From positions 3,162,001 through 3,226,000 of the forward strand of contig OZ242366.1 of NCBI GenBank assembly GCA_965208945.1: a DNA stretch of 64,000 bases. The letters are read 5' to 3'. The position numbers and the translations under genes are program-made. Shown here piece after piece: positions 32,152 through 41,484 of the stretch. The notes under the pieces are model-generated. The model saw nothing but the letters and a program-made list of their open reading frames with translations. It searched no databases and had not been told where the DNA came from. The DNA comes from JAPPLB01 sp965208945 (lineage in GTDB: Bacteria; Acidobacteriota; Terriglobia; Bryobacterales; UBA6623). The stretch's first letter is position 1. Every line of letters starts with the position of its first letter.

Positions 32152-33208
32152 CCTGTTCGAGGATGGCGAAGTCGCCCGGATTCCAGGCCTGGGCGATGAC
32201 GTAGTACTTGCCGCCGTGCTTTCGCAGCACCGCGTTGTGGATGTGCGTGAAGTTCTCGAGGCCCAGGTCTTCCTTGATCATGACCGTCGAGATGAGCTTG
32301 TCGTTTTCGAGAATGTAGATCGGTGCCCCTCTGCTCGTATCCGGGCCGCGCAGCGCGCCGACAATGGCGTAGTCATCGAGATAGTCGATGTCGCACGGTA
32401 GTGAGCCGAACGGCATGTTGAGGGTCGAGATGTACTGGCCGGTTCGGGTGAAGCGGTCGATTTCAGAATACAGCCGGTCGGCGACGTCGACGCGCCGCGT
32501 CCCCCCGGGTACGGTGATGCCGTGTCCTGTGCCGAATTGGCCGACGCCCGTGCCCTTGCCGCCGAATGAAAGGTCGTGCCATTCGGCCTTGAACGGGTTG
32601 GTGCTCAAGACCTTGGCGGTCAGCACGTAGTCCAGTTTGGAGTAGCCCGTCGCCACGTAGATCATGCCGTCGAGGTACTCGGTGTCGGTCGGGACGAAGT
32701 TGCCCGCGCCGGCGAAGTAGTCGCTGGCGTGAGGATGCCCGAGGTCGGTGCCGGGCTCGGGGGTCTTGAGGGTGTTGACGAGCTTGCCGTCCAAAGTCGT
32801 CGTCACGACTTGCTTCGACTGGTTTCCGGGGAAGGTGAGATAGGCGCCGCCGTCGGAGTACCAGATGGTCGCGTTGTGCATGTTCGTGTCTTTCATCGAG
32901 GGCGGTGTGCTGATCATCCGGGTGCTCTTCAGATCGGAGCTGATCTGGATGATGCCCGCGCCCGGAAGCGCGAAGTACGTCTCGCCCTTGCTTGGCCGCC
33001 GGTCGATCGCGAAACCTCCGTGGGCGGCTTTCAGCACGTCGGGAACCTGCGCCTCGGACGGCAGATGGCTCGAGGTGTAGAGCACCTTGAAGGTCATCTT
33101 CCCCTGGCCGCTGGTTTTCGATGCGGCGCTGGTCGAGCGGTCGAGGCCCAACACCCAGCTCATCGCGAGCAGAAGAACGAAGAGAGCACTGACGGTCAAT
33201 CGCTTCAT
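32144..33208 (-). CDS. Secreted beta-propeller protein
   Basis: This 354-aa protein has a signal peptide (LTVSALFVLLLAMSWVLG). The mature part is a repeated beta-sheet sequence with aromatic/Asp-rich turns characteristic of propeller blades: GGFAIDRRPSKGETYFALPGAGIIQIS, YSDGGAYLTFPGNQSKQVVTTTL, DTEYLDGMIYVATGYSKLDYV, GGTRRVDVADRLYSEIDRFTRTGQYISTLNMP, and IHNAVLRKHGGKYYVIAQAWNPGDFAILEQ. About six blades fit the length. No catalytic signature is seen. It probably binds or senses a ligand in the periplasm; what it binds is unknown. Confidence 0.7.
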   Translation of the reverse strand: MKRLTVSALFVLLLAMSWVLGLDRSTSAASKTSGQGKMTFKVLYTSSHLPSEAQVPDVLKAAHGGFAIDRRPSKGETYFALPGAGIIQISSDLKSTRMISTPPSMKDTNMHNATIWYSDGGAYLTFPGNQSKQVVTTTLDGKLVNTLKTPEPGTDLGHPHASDYFAGAGNFVPTDTEYLDGMIYVATGYSKLDYVLTAKVLSTNPFKAEWHDLSFGGKGTGVGQFGTGHGITVPGGTRRVDVADRLYSEIDRFTRTGQYISTLNMPFGSLPCDIDYLDDYAIVGALRGPDTSRGAPIYILENDKLISTVMIKEDLGLENFTHIHNAVLRKHGGKYYVIAQAWNPGDFAILEQVS

Positions 33209-33380
33209 GGGTTCACCCCCGGATATCCAGCTAAAGAATAGCCTACTTCATCGCCCAACGCCACGCGGGGTTGCAGCCGGCCGGGATGCCAAGCCGATTC
33301 CCCTGGACATCCCGGCAGGACCCGGACAGAAGCGGCCGCTCGTCAAGTCGGGGCGCTAGGTTCCGGTTTGCGCCATATTG

Positions 33381-34709
33381 TCAACGTCCCATGCGTTGTC
33401 GCATCGCATTGGCTTCGTTCGTGTCTATGTGGCCGTCGCGATTTGTATCGATGCTGCTGAAGCGTCCTTTCAACCGAGGGGGCGCTTCCGCTTCTGAGAC
33501 CCTTCCGTCACCGTCCGTGTCGAATCGGGCGAGCATCGGGGGTAGCGCGCTGCTCCCCTGTTCAGCCCCGTGATCTGATTGCGTCGCCTGCACGTGTTCA
33601 GTCCCGACCAGAACATCAAGAATCGCTTCGGCAGCTTCTCTGGCCGGTATCGGTCTTGGTGTACGACTCGTCAGTACCGTCACAAACACCTCGTGCTCCG
33701 GCAATATACCGACGAACGTGCTCATGCCAGGAAGGGCGCCACCATGCCCGACAAATTTGTTGCCGCTGCGATTAACCACTACGAATCCATAGCCGTAACG
33801 GCTGTGGCCGCCGTCGATGAGCGGATACGGCGTCAACATCGCTTCCAGCGTTTTTGGTTTGACCAGATTTCCGGCGATGAGGGCGTTGTGAAATGCGAAC
33901 AGGTCGTCGACCGTAGAGAACAAACCACCCATCCCGAATCCCCGTGTCAGGCTGACCTGTCGGGCTTGCCTCCACCCGTCATCCTGTTGTGTGTATCCGC
34001 TGACCGCCTGCGGAATGACGCGGCGATGCCCGCCGTAGTATGTCGATCGCATGCCGGCTGGCTCAAAGATGTGTTGCCGAAGGAAGTCTTCCCAGGACTG
34101 CTCGGATGCGATTTCGACAATACGGGCAAGCGTCGCCATGCCTTCATTGCTGTACTTGTAGCGTTCGCCCGGTTCAAACAGAAGTGGGAAATCTGCATAC
34201 GTTGCAACGAGATCTTCTGACGTGACTTCGCGATGGATGTTTTCCACTCGGTATCCAGGCACTTCGGCAGCCGGTCCTGTCATACCCGATGTATGTGACA
34301 TCAGATGGGCAATGGTCACGCCTTTGGTGTTGGTGAGGTTCGGCAGATAGTCGACGACTTTTTCGTCTAAGCGCAGCTTGCCTTGGTCGACCAGTTTCAG
34401 CGCGGCCACGGCCGTGAACACCTTCGTCACCGAGGCCAGCCCAAACACCATTTCCGGTTGCACCGGCACCTGCAGCTCTAAATTCGCGAGGCCGTAGGCT
34501 CGGCGTAAGACCACTTCGCCTTGGCGCGCGGCCAGCGCCACCGCGCCCGGCTCGTCCTTCGGATATCGACTCGCCATGATCTGATCAATTCGTGTGGCGG
34601 CATCGCCTTCGGACGCGACTGTCGAGTGGATTGTGAGACAGGCCGCCAGCAGTAGTGCGATGGTGATGCGTTGTACCCCGAATCCTGGATTGTCACTGTT
34701 TCGCGGCAT
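33381..34709 (-). CDS. Exported serine hydrolase with C-terminal EF-hands
   Basis: This 442-aa protein has a signal sequence (ITIALLLAACLTIHSTVAS) and a class C beta-lactamase/esterase domain: FGLASVTKVFTAVAALKLVDQGKL carries SxxK (SVTK), GERYKYSNEGMATLARIVE carries Tyr-x-Asn (YSN), and KFVGHGGALPGMST carries the third motif. After about residue 385 come two EF-hand loops, DTDGDGRVSEAE and DTNRDGHIDTNE, that should bind calcium. The fusion suggests a secreted enzyme whose activity or folding depends on calcium. Codon use is somewhat less GC-rich than in neighbours. It is not paralogous in detail to the serine hydrolase at 25285. Confidence 0.8.
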   Translation of the reverse strand: MPRNSDNPGFGVQRITIALLLAACLTIHSTVASEGDAATRIDQIMASRYPKDEPGAVALAARQGEVVLRRAYGLANLELQVPVQPEMVFGLASVTKVFTAVAALKLVDQGKLRLDEKVVDYLPNLTNTKGVTIAHLMSHTSGMTGPAAEVPGYRVENIHREVTSEDLVATYADFPLLFEPGERYKYSNEGMATLARIVEIASEQSWEDFLRQHIFEPAGMRSTYYGGHRRVIPQAVSGYTQQDDGWRQARQVSLTRGFGMGGLFSTVDDLFAFHNALIAGNLVKPKTLEAMLTPYPLIDGGHSRYGYGFVVVNRSGNKFVGHGGALPGMSTFVGILPEHEVFVTVLTSRTPRPIPAREAAEAILDVLVGTEHVQATQSDHGAEQGSSALPPMLARFDTDGDGRVSEAEAPPRLKGRFSSIDTNRDGHIDTNEANAMRQRMGR

Positions 34710-34887
34710 CAGAGAACTTCTGCTGCTGTATTTGGTTTCCTACACTTATCGGCCACAACTGCGTCTCCCACCTCCCATGGACGCCTGCATGGTTGCCTGA
34801 CCTGCCCCCACTGACTGGTCCACTTCAAATCAGGGATTCCGAGCCGGTCACGAACATGCTCGATGCATATTCGGCGACGCGCGGGGC

Positions 34888-35510
34888 TTAGAAGTTACCC
34901 CGAGTTACCTCCTTGAGAACCTGCTTGTCCAGCGTCACTGGGGATCGGTCAGGTGCCCGGAGCCGCCTAAGGCAGTTGTGTAGCGTCTGACGCGTGATGT
35001 CGAGATCTTCAGCCACAACCGTAATAGCCTCGCTCTTCTCGATCCGATCCTGCGCATACTTGAGTTGCATGTCCGAGAGCTTCGGCGGACGGTCCTTTTG
35101 TTTGCCGCGACGCCAGGCCGCTTGTTGGCCGGCTTTGGTGCGCTTACTGGCTACGCTGTGCTCGAATTCGGCAAAGGCGTTCCGAAGCTGGTAAGTCAGC
35201 CGCCCAAGCGGCGTCGAGGTATCGATCTGCTCGGTCAGCACACAGAACTCAGCACCGCGCTCCCCGAGTTCGCCGAGCACATTGAGCGAATGGCGCAGTG
35301 ATCGAAAGGCCCGGTCGAATTTCCACATGACGCGCTGATCGCCCTCCCCGACCGGCGCGAGCACCTTATCGAACTTGGGGCGGTCTTTGCTAACCGCTGA
35401 TACGCCATGCTCTATGAAGGTCTGATCGCAGCCCGCACCTTTTTGAGCGCATCGATCTGGAGATCGAGGTTCTGATCGCTGGTCGAGACGCGGGTATAGC
35501 CGATTTTCAT
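34888..35510 (-). pseudogene. Serine recombinase (resolvase/invertase), frameshifted
   Basis: The ATG at 35508-35510 opens KIGYTRVSTSDQNLDLQIDA and the frame stops soon after. A shift of frame near 35437 continues the protein as CDQTFIEHGVSAV ... MWKFDRAFRSLRHSLNVLGELGERGAEFCVLTEQIDTSTPLGRLTYQLRNAFAEFE. After the catalytic domain (about 140 aa) comes an HTH of the recombinase type, EAITVVAEDLDITRQTLHNCLRRL. The whole is a resolvase broken by one frameshift, so inactive unless recoded. The conserved KLDRLGRS-type motif is degraded to KFDRAFRS. Confidence 0.75.
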
Positions 35511-35753
35511 CGCTCTATTTTTTACAGACTTATTTGACACGAAGGCCATTGAAAACAAAGGACTTTTTTGACTGCACTTATCGCTTCAAAAAAGTATTAA
35601 CCTCTGTCAGCAGCAGCGGTTCGGGCCGGAGCGGGACTGTGGACCGAGCCGCTCGTCTTTCTCAAGGGCGGTAGCCCCTGTGGTCGGTTTTGTTTCCGTG
35701 CAGTTTTCGTCTTGCGGGTATGGGAGAAAGGAGAGGACCGATTGGCAGGAACC

Positions 35754-35996
35754 ATGAGCGGGGAAATGATTGCCATTTTGGCTGTGGGTGCAACGCTGGC
35801 AGGGTTGGCCCTCACGAGTGTAAGGGGGACCGAAACGCGGCTGAGGCAAGACATGACCCGGATGGAGTCGCGCTTGGAATCGCAAATCAACGACTTGCGT
35901 GGCGAGGTCGGCAAGCTCCGTGAGCGCATGTCCCACCTGGACGGGCTGCTGGAAGGATTGTGCGAGGCCCTGACCGGACGGGTCGCTGCCGGTTAG
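35754..35996 (+). CDS. Small membrane-anchored coiled-coil protein
   Basis: This 80-aa protein begins MSGEMIAILAVGATLAGLAL, one transmembrane helix at the N-terminus. A heptad-patterned helix follows, RLRQDMTRMESRLESQINDL then RGEVGKLRERMSHLDGLLEG. The ATG at 35754 follows CAGGAACC; the frame is open from 35712 but adds a poor leader. The pattern is reminiscent of small phage-derived or envelope-associated coiled-coil proteins. No role was assigned. It lies 70 bp upstream of mnmA on the same strand. Confidence 0.6.
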   Translation: MSGEMIAILAVGATLAGLALTSVRGTETRLRQDMTRMESRLESQINDLRGEVGKLRERMSHLDGLLEGLCEALTGRVAAG

Positions 35997-36066
35997 AAAA
36001 GAGGCGCCGTGAATATGTGGTTGGCGCTCGGCGGACCGTTACGTGGGCGTCTGCGAGAATGAGCAT

Positions 36067-37179
36067 GTGAGCAACAATCTCATCGCGGTCGCCATGAGCG
36101 GCGGCGTGGACAGCTCGACCGTCGCCGGTCTGCTGCACCGCGGCGGCACGCCCGTGGTCGGCATGACGATGCAGCTCTGGAACCAGCGCCGCATGCCCGA
36201 GTTGATCCCGCCGGGCGGCTCCTTCGGCCGCTGCTGCTCGCTCGACGATGTCTACGACGCCCGGCAGGTCGCTCAACATCTCGGTATTCCCTACTACGTG
36301 CTCGACTTCGAGGACCGCTTCGAGCAGGAGGTTGTCGAGCCCTTCGTCAGCGACTACCTTGCGGGGCGGACGCCGATTCCCTGCACGCTCTGTAACAACT
36401 TCGTGAAGTTCGACCGCTTTCTGACCACGGCCGAGCAAGTGGGCGCCCGGCAGGTCGCCACCGGCCATTACGCCCGGATCGGCTTCGACGAGCACAGCGG
36501 CCGGTATCTGCTGAAGTGCGGCCTGGACGAGTCCCGTGATCAGTCCTACTTCCTGTTCGGATTGACGCAGGAACAACTGTCGCGTTCTCTGTTCCCGCTG
36601 GGAGAAATGCGGAAAACCCAGGTGCGTCAACTCGCTCAGGATCTCGATATCCCGGTGGCCGGCAAGGGTGAGAGCCGCGAGATCTGCTTCGTTCCCAATG
36701 GGGACTACGCCCGCTTCGTCGAGCTGTATCTCGCGAGGAAGGGGGCCAACGGCTCTTCGGAAACCGCCGGCGAGATTGTCTCGACCGGTGGAGAGACTCT
36801 CGGCGAGCACGACGGGATTCATCACTACACCATCGGCCAGCGCCGCGGCCTGAGAGTCGCCGCCGGCCGGCCGCTCTATGTGGTCAGGATCGAGCCGGCT
36901 TCGAAGAAGGTGTTCGTCGGCCCGGATGAAGAGCTGCTGCGAACCAGGTTTTCCGTGCGCGGCCTGAATTGGATCGCGATCGCCGGCCCGAGCGAGCCGC
37001 TGAGAGTACAGGTGAAGATCCGGCACCAGTTCAAGCCGGCTTGGGCGGAAGTGCGTCCTGACGGCGGATCGGGCTCGGCAACGGTCGAGTTCGAACGACC
37101 GCAGCGGGCCGTCGCTCCCGGACAGGCGGCCGTGTTCTATGACGGCGACACCGTCGTCGGCGGCGGTTGGATCCAGTAG
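36067..37179 (+). CDS. mnmA: tRNA-specific 2-thiouridylase MnmA
   Basis: About 370 aa starting at GTG. The PP-loop is VAMSGGVDSSTVAGLLH. The first catalytic Cys lies in IPCTLCNNFVKFD (about residue 107). RQVATGHYARIGF and DQSYFLFGLTQEQLSRSLFPLGEMRKTQVR are family blocks, the second catalytic Cys is in ESREICFVPNGDYARF, and the C-terminal beta domain includes HHYTIGQRRGL. It thiolates U34 of Glu, Gln and Lys tRNAs with ATP and sulfur relayed from a cysteine desulfurase such as the one at 30190. A tRNA-Gly gene follows 150 bp later. Confidence 0.95.
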   Translation: MSNNLIAVAMSGGVDSSTVAGLLHRGGTPVVGMTMQLWNQRRMPELIPPGGSFGRCCSLDDVYDARQVAQHLGIPYYVLDFEDRFEQEVVEPFVSDYLAGRTPIPCTLCNNFVKFDRFLTTAEQVGARQVATGHYARIGFDEHSGRYLLKCGLDESRDQSYFLFGLTQEQLSRSLFPLGEMRKTQVRQLAQDLDIPVAGKGESREICFVPNGDYARFVELYLARKGANGSSETAGEIVSTGGETLGEHDGIHHYTIGQRRGLRVAAGRPLYVVRIEPASKKVFVGPDEELLRTRFSVRGLNWIAIAGPSEPLRVQVKIRHQFKPAWAEVRPDGGSGSATVEFERPQRAVAPGQAAVFYDGDTVVGGGWIQ

Positions 37180-37330
37180 ATTCCATTGGACTCCCGCACC
37201 CTTTCATCGTCGTCTTGAATCTTTTTCTCTGCGGCATGTCTCCTTGCTGAAGGGCTGCCCGCCTACCGCTTGCGGCCCCTTGCCGCCGCAATCCAACGGC
37301 CCTACCATAAGAGGGCGTCACCCCTCCCGA

Positions 37331-37405
37331 GCGGGAGTAGTTCAGTGGTAGAACGGCAGCTTCCCAAGCTGCATGTCGCGGGTTCGATCCCCGTCTCCCG
37401 CTCCA
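37331..37405 (+). tRNA. tRNA-Gly (anticodon CCC)
   Basis: A cloverleaf is readable. Acceptor arm GCGGGAG pairs with CTCCCGC (37395-37401). The D-arm contains TTCAGTGGTAGAA, anticodon stem GCAGC/GCTGC encloses loop TTCCCAA with CCC at positions 34-36, and the T arm contains GGTTCGATCC. Discriminator U is followed by an encoded CCA. It sits downstream of mnmA on the same strand. Confidence 0.95.
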
Positions 37406-37777
37406 GCTTTGCGGCAACTTAGAGTCATCGAGGGAATCACGCCGGACGAGCTTGCGACGTCTGGGCGCAATGTGCGCATGTCACACCACTACCCATGGGC
37501 GCGGCCGTGTTCGACATAAGAGACATGCGCTTTTGGACGGTGAATCTCGCCGGCTGTCTCTTTTCAAGTGCATCGGACCTTCGCAGTACGCAACCGACTT
37601 GATTGTTCGAAGTAGCTTCCTCGTAGCCAATGGCGCACACTAGTGTGAAAACCCATAGTCTTCGCCACGGATAGGTCGAAACGAGGCCGGTGCGACGGTG
37701 CGGAGGAGGTAGGACGAAAGGCACGACGTGGCTTTTTTTGCTGTGGTTGATCCGCACTTGCGCGGGGGCGGAACTAG
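37406..37777. other. Gene-free stretch between tRNA-Gly and repeat R8
   Basis: These 372 bp were examined on both strands. A 115-codon minus frame (37437-37784) has no family character or ribosome-binding site. An ACACTAGTGT palindrome lies at 37637-37646. Nothing else was supported. Confidence 0.4.
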
Positions 37778-37954
37778 CCTGCATTTCTCACCACGTGGCG
37801 AGGCGCAGTGAGTGAGAGGGCCGTCAGGACGAGGCGCGAGCCGCTTGGCGCGCGCAGGCGTACTTGAACAGTACGTTGAGCACGGCAAGCAAGCGCAACG
37901 AAGTCCTGGCGGTCGTATCGCGTGCTTCGGCCGTCAGGTGGTGAGAAATGCAGG
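37778..37954 (+). repeat. Dispersed palindromic repeat, copy R8
   Basis: A 177-bp copy close to the consensus, with the standard central hairpin CGTACTTGAACAGTACG and intact ends. Its right end is immediately next to the TAA stop (37955-37957, minus strand) of the TonB receptor. Flanks are CTAG and TTAG. Confidence 0.92.
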
Positions 37955-40900
37955 TTAGTAGATGAACTTCAATCCGAACTGCATCTGGCGCGCCGTCTTC
38001 GCCGAGAAGATCTGGCCCGTCGTACGGATCCCGATGTTCGTGACGGGGTTGTTGTAGTTCACGTGATTCGGAGCGTTGAACATCTCCCACCGGAACTGCA
38101 CGTACTTGTCCTCTCGGATGTAGAAGTTCTTCATCAGGCCGAAGTCGAGAACGTGCTCGCCGGGACCGTCGAGTATGCCTTGCGTAGAGTTGCCGAAGGT
38201 GTAGGGGGCAGGTCGGGAGAAAGCTCCTGTGTTGAACCAGCCCTGCGGGCTCGCATCGGAGACTTTCGGGTTTCCCGAAACGTCCGCCCGGGTGCTCCTG
38301 CCGTTACCGAGCGTGGCTCCAGGTTGCCTGATACTCAGCGGAGAACCTGACCAGAAACGGTAGATCCCGGTTAGCTGCCAGCCGCCCAGGACGGCGTCCA
38401 CGACCGGATTCGCGTCCGGCAGCAGCTTTCGGCCGCGCCCGATCGGAACCTCGTAGACGCTGTTGAAAGCGAAGATGTGCGTTCGATCGTTGCTGTTCCG
38501 GCCGCGGTTGTAGCTGTCCGGCGCGTGGGGTTCCCGCGCCGCTTGCTCCATGTGCCTGCCCAATGCGTAGGCCAGGGTGAACAGGACTCCGTCGTTGAAG
38601 CGCCGTTCCCACTTCGTGTGGAGCCCGTTGTACCAAGTGTGTCCGATTCCTTCGTACACCCGCATGCCCGTGCTGAAGAACGGGAACGGCGCCGCGGCTT
38701 GAAGATTGGCGTGCTGGCCGGGTTCGGGATAGTTGACGAAATTTCCGGCGTTGTTCCAGAAGTTGTAGATGCGGTTGCCGACATACGAGACGGTCAGTGC
38801 GGAATTGGCCGGCATGGCCGTCTGAATCGAAGCGTTCCATTCGTGCGTGGTCTGAATCTCGATATCCCATGCCGGTCCGACCACCGTGGGAGCGAGGAAG
38901 GCTTTAGGGTCGTCGGGGAATGCGGTCTCCCAACTCTGGTTGGAAGCTCTCGAGAAGTTGATCGACTCGAAGTTCCAATAAGGAGGGCCGATGATGGCGG
39001 AGGCGGCGCGATTCCCGTTGCCGATCCCGAAGGGGAAGATGCCGTAGGCGGCCCGGACGACCAGGTTCGACTCTCCGGTAGGCCGCCAGGCGAGACCCAG
39101 GCGCGGCGAGATCACGCCTTTGGGTTCGAACAGCCCGTGGGGCACGCCCACTTCGGAGGCGGGCACCCAGTGGTCCTTGGAAAACTCGGCTAGGGCTTGA
39201 GCAACGGGCTGCGCCGTCAGATCGACGGTGCCGTCAGGCTTCTCGCCGGCAATCGCTTTGCCGATCCGTGGATCGAACGTGGCTTGATTCCCCCGCAGCG
39301 CCGCCCTCGCATGCCAGTAGTCCCATCGGATGCCGAGGTTGAGCGTCAACTTCTGGTTCACCTTGATCGAGTCGTTGAAGAAGGGAGCCGTATAGGGCGA
39401 ATCCGACATGCCGAAACTCTGGATGGGGAAGTTGCGGCGGGCCCGCTGGACCAATCCGAGCACGTAGTCCGCGAACGCGTCTCCGGTGTACTGGCCGTTG
39501 AACCGCATGTTCCCCCGTGCGCAGCAGGAATCGTGCTGACTGGCCGTGGAGCGGTTGTTGTGGTGCATGCCGATGTTGATAGTGTGCCGGCCGCGAACTA
39601 GGTTCAGCGTCGCCCGCGAGTCGAAGCCCCACGTCTTGTGGAAACCGTCGCGGGGTGAGGCGAACCCCGAATAAGGGCCGGCGAAGAAGATCGAAGGCAG
39701 TCCCACGTGCTCGCTGCGGCCCTCGGTTTGGAATCCTCGGATGCCGGCTTGCTGGGTCAGGTTGCCGATGTCCGAGCCCGTGTGGGAGCCGTCGAAGTTG
39801 TTGATGTTGCGCAGATAGCCCATGCTCAGGTTCAGCAGGGATGTCTGGTTGATCGTCCAGTTGTAGTGAAGACCGATATTGTCTTGATCCGACTTGTCGT
39901 TGTTGGTGATGTCAGGCCGCGCTTGGGGATCGATCAGGTCATGGTTCGATGCGATCCAGCGGCCGTAGATGCGGTGATTGTCGGTGATCTGGTGATCGAT
40001 CCGCGCCAGGAATTCCCAGAAGTCGTCCGGCCGCGGCTCCACATGACGGAAGCGGTTTCCGGCAGAGTTCGGCTGAAGGAATTCCTTGAAGAAGAACCGT
40101 GACGCGCCGGAGAACATCTGCTCGGGGATCATGTTGTTCGGGAATGGATCTCCGGTGAAGGGGTCGTTGATCATCTTCGACAGGCTCGAGAAATCGCCCT
40201 GGAGCATCTCCGGCGCGATCGTGGCGCTGTTGTAGAGATCCTCGCGCCGCAGGCGCGTGTACTCGTTCGAGATGAAGAAGTGAGTGCGGTCACGAACGAT
40301 GGGACCGCCGGCGGTGCCGCCGAATTGATTGCGGGTCAGCTTCGGAATCGTCCGCGCGAAGGTATTGCGGGCGTCCAGGTTGTCGTTCCTCAGAAACTCC
40401 CAGAGCGCGCCGTGCAGCTCGTTCGTGCCCGACTTGACCACCATGATCATCTGAATCGGGTTGCGGCCGTTTTCGGCGCTGAAGCTGCTGGTCTCGACAC
40501 TGAACTCGGCGATGGTGTCGACGTTCGGGATGGTGATGCCCCGCTCGTTCATCGAAGCGTTGGCGGAGAGGCCGTCAATCAGGAACTCGGTGTTTTCCAG
40601 GGGAACCCCCGCGCCCTGCGCCGCGTTGCCCCGTTCACCGGTATTCTCCCGGCCGCTGTAACGCATGCCCGGGACGAGGTTGACCAACTCGGCGGGGTTT
40701 CTCCCGTTGATGGGCAGGTCGACGATCTGGCGCGCTTCGACCGTGCCGGTGACGGAGCTCTTCTCGGTCTGGATCAACTCGATGCCGGCGCTTTCGACGG
40801 TGATCTGTTCGGCGACGTCGCCGACTTCGAGCACCGGGCTCACGCGTAGCCGTTGGCCGACGAGCAGCTCCGCCCGCTCGATCGTCCAGGTCTTGAAGCC

Positions 40901-41158
40901 TTCCAGCGACACCGAGACGTTGTAGAGGCCTCGGTTCAAGCCCAGGATTTCGAAGATCCCGACTTCGTTCGTGGTGGTGGTGACGTTTTGACCGGTTTCG
41001 ACGTTCGTGATGGAAACATCGGCGCCGGGTATGACGGCGCCTGTCGTGTCGGTGGTGACGCCCAGAATCGATCCCTGCGTGCCGAGTTGTGCGGATAGCT
41101 GGCCGACACCCAGTAGAGACAGAACGGAGAGAACACTAACGAGTACCCTGACTTTCAT
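37955..41158 (-). CDS. Oar-like TonB-dependent receptor with carboxypeptidase-regulatory domain
   Basis: About 1067 aa from the ATG with GGGAGG just upstream (41156-41158). A signal peptide (VSVLSVLSLLGVGQLSAQ) is followed by a carboxypeptidase-regulatory sandwich (GSILGVTTDTTGAVIPGADVSITNVETGQ, residues 29-110). The plug domain comes next (GTVEARQIVDLPINGRNPAELVNLVPGM ... GVPLENTEFLIDGLSANASMNERGI). Then NPIQMIMVVKSGTNELHGALWEFLRNDNLDARNTF is typical of the acidobacterial Oar group, followed by a long outer-membrane beta-barrel ending in an aromatic residue (LKFIY). Such receptors import large substrates using TonB-ExbBD energy, which are not encoded nearby. The stop abuts repeat R8, yet the terminal aromatic needed for barrel assembly is kept. 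Confidence 0.9.
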   Translation of the reverse strand: MKVRVLVSVLSVLSLLGVGQLSAQLGTQGSILGVTTDTTGAVIPGADVSITNVETGQNVTTTTNEVGIFEILGLNRGLYNVSVSLEGFKTWTIERAELLVGQRLRVSPVLEVGDVAEQITVESAGIELIQTEKSSVTGTVEARQIVDLPINGRNPAELVNLVPGMRYSGRENTGERGNAAQGAGVPLENTEFLIDGLSANASMNERGITIPNVDTIAEFSVETSSFSAENGRNPIQMIMVVKSGTNELHGALWEFLRNDNLDARNTFARTIPKLTRNQFGGTAGGPIVRDRTHFFISNEYTRLRREDLYNSATIAPEMLQGDFSSLSKMINDPFTGDPFPNNMIPEQMFSGASRFFFKEFLQPNSAGNRFRHVEPRPDDFWEFLARIDHQITDNHRIYGRWIASNHDLIDPQARPDITNNDKSDQDNIGLHYNWTINQTSLLNLSMGYLRNINNFDGSHTGSDIGNLTQQAGIRGFQTEGRSEHVGLPSIFFAGPYSGFASPRDGFHKTWGFDSRATLNLVRGRHTINIGMHHNNRSTASQHDSCCARGNMRFNGQYTGDAFADYVLGLVQRARRNFPIQSFGMSDSPYTAPFFNDSIKVNQKLTLNLGIRWDYWHARAALRGNQATFDPRIGKAIAGEKPDGTVDLTAQPVAQALAEFSKDHWVPASEVGVPHGLFEPKGVISPRLGLAWRPTGESNLVVRAAYGIFPFGIGNGNRAASAIIGPPYWNFESINFSRASNQSWETAFPDDPKAFLAPTVVGPAWDIEIQTTHEWNASIQTAMPANSALTVSYVGNRIYNFWNNAGNFVNYPEPGQHANLQAAAPFPFFSTGMRVYEGIGHTWYNGLHTKWERRFNDGVLFTLAYALGRHMEQAAREPHAPDSYNRGRNSNDRTHIFAFNSVYEVPIGRGRKLLPDANPVVDAVLGGWQLTGIYRFWSGSPLSIRQPGATLGNGRSTRADVSGNPKVSDASPQGWFNTGAFSRPAPYTFGNSTQGILDGPGEHVLDFGLMKNFYIREDKYVQFRWEMFNAPNHVNYNNPVTNIGIRTTGQIFSAKTARQMQFGLKFIY

Positions 41159-41448
41159 GGAACCTCCCGCTTTACGGCTTGGCGCGCAGCAAGCGGACCA
41201 GCCGGTTGAAGTGTCTGTCTGTCGCTTTGCCCCCCTTGCCGTCGGTGCAAAGCGCAATGTTTTTGAAGGCGCTCTTTATGGACTCGATATTATTCTTCTA
41301 AGAACGTCTCCCCGTGCTCGAATGAGCGGATGCTGCCTTCAGACGGTTGTTGCCGAAATCCAACTGCCGGAAGCTGATCCCTGTGACTAAACGGCTCCAA
41401 TTATTCCTGGGTTGAGTGCGGGTGTCAAGCACGGAGTATCTGGAGCGC
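41159..41448. other. Upstream region of the TonB receptor gene
   Basis: This gap between the TonB receptor and the D-aminoacylase-like gene must hold the receptor promoter. An AT-rich patch (41285-41305, TCGATATTATTCTTCTAAG) is the best location, but no clear -35/-10 pair was found. No gene was supported. Confidence 0.35.
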
Positions 41449-41472
41449 AATAAAACCGACGGTGACCACCGT
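41449..41472 (-). terminator. Intrinsic terminator after the D-aminoacylase-like gene
   Basis: On the minus strand ACGGTG-GT-CACCGT forms a perfect 6-bp stem (41459-41472) followed by CGGTTTTATT. It lies 12 bp beyond the stop of the gene that ends at 41485. Confidence 0.55.
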
Positions 41473-41484
41473 GGGCGGCGCAGG

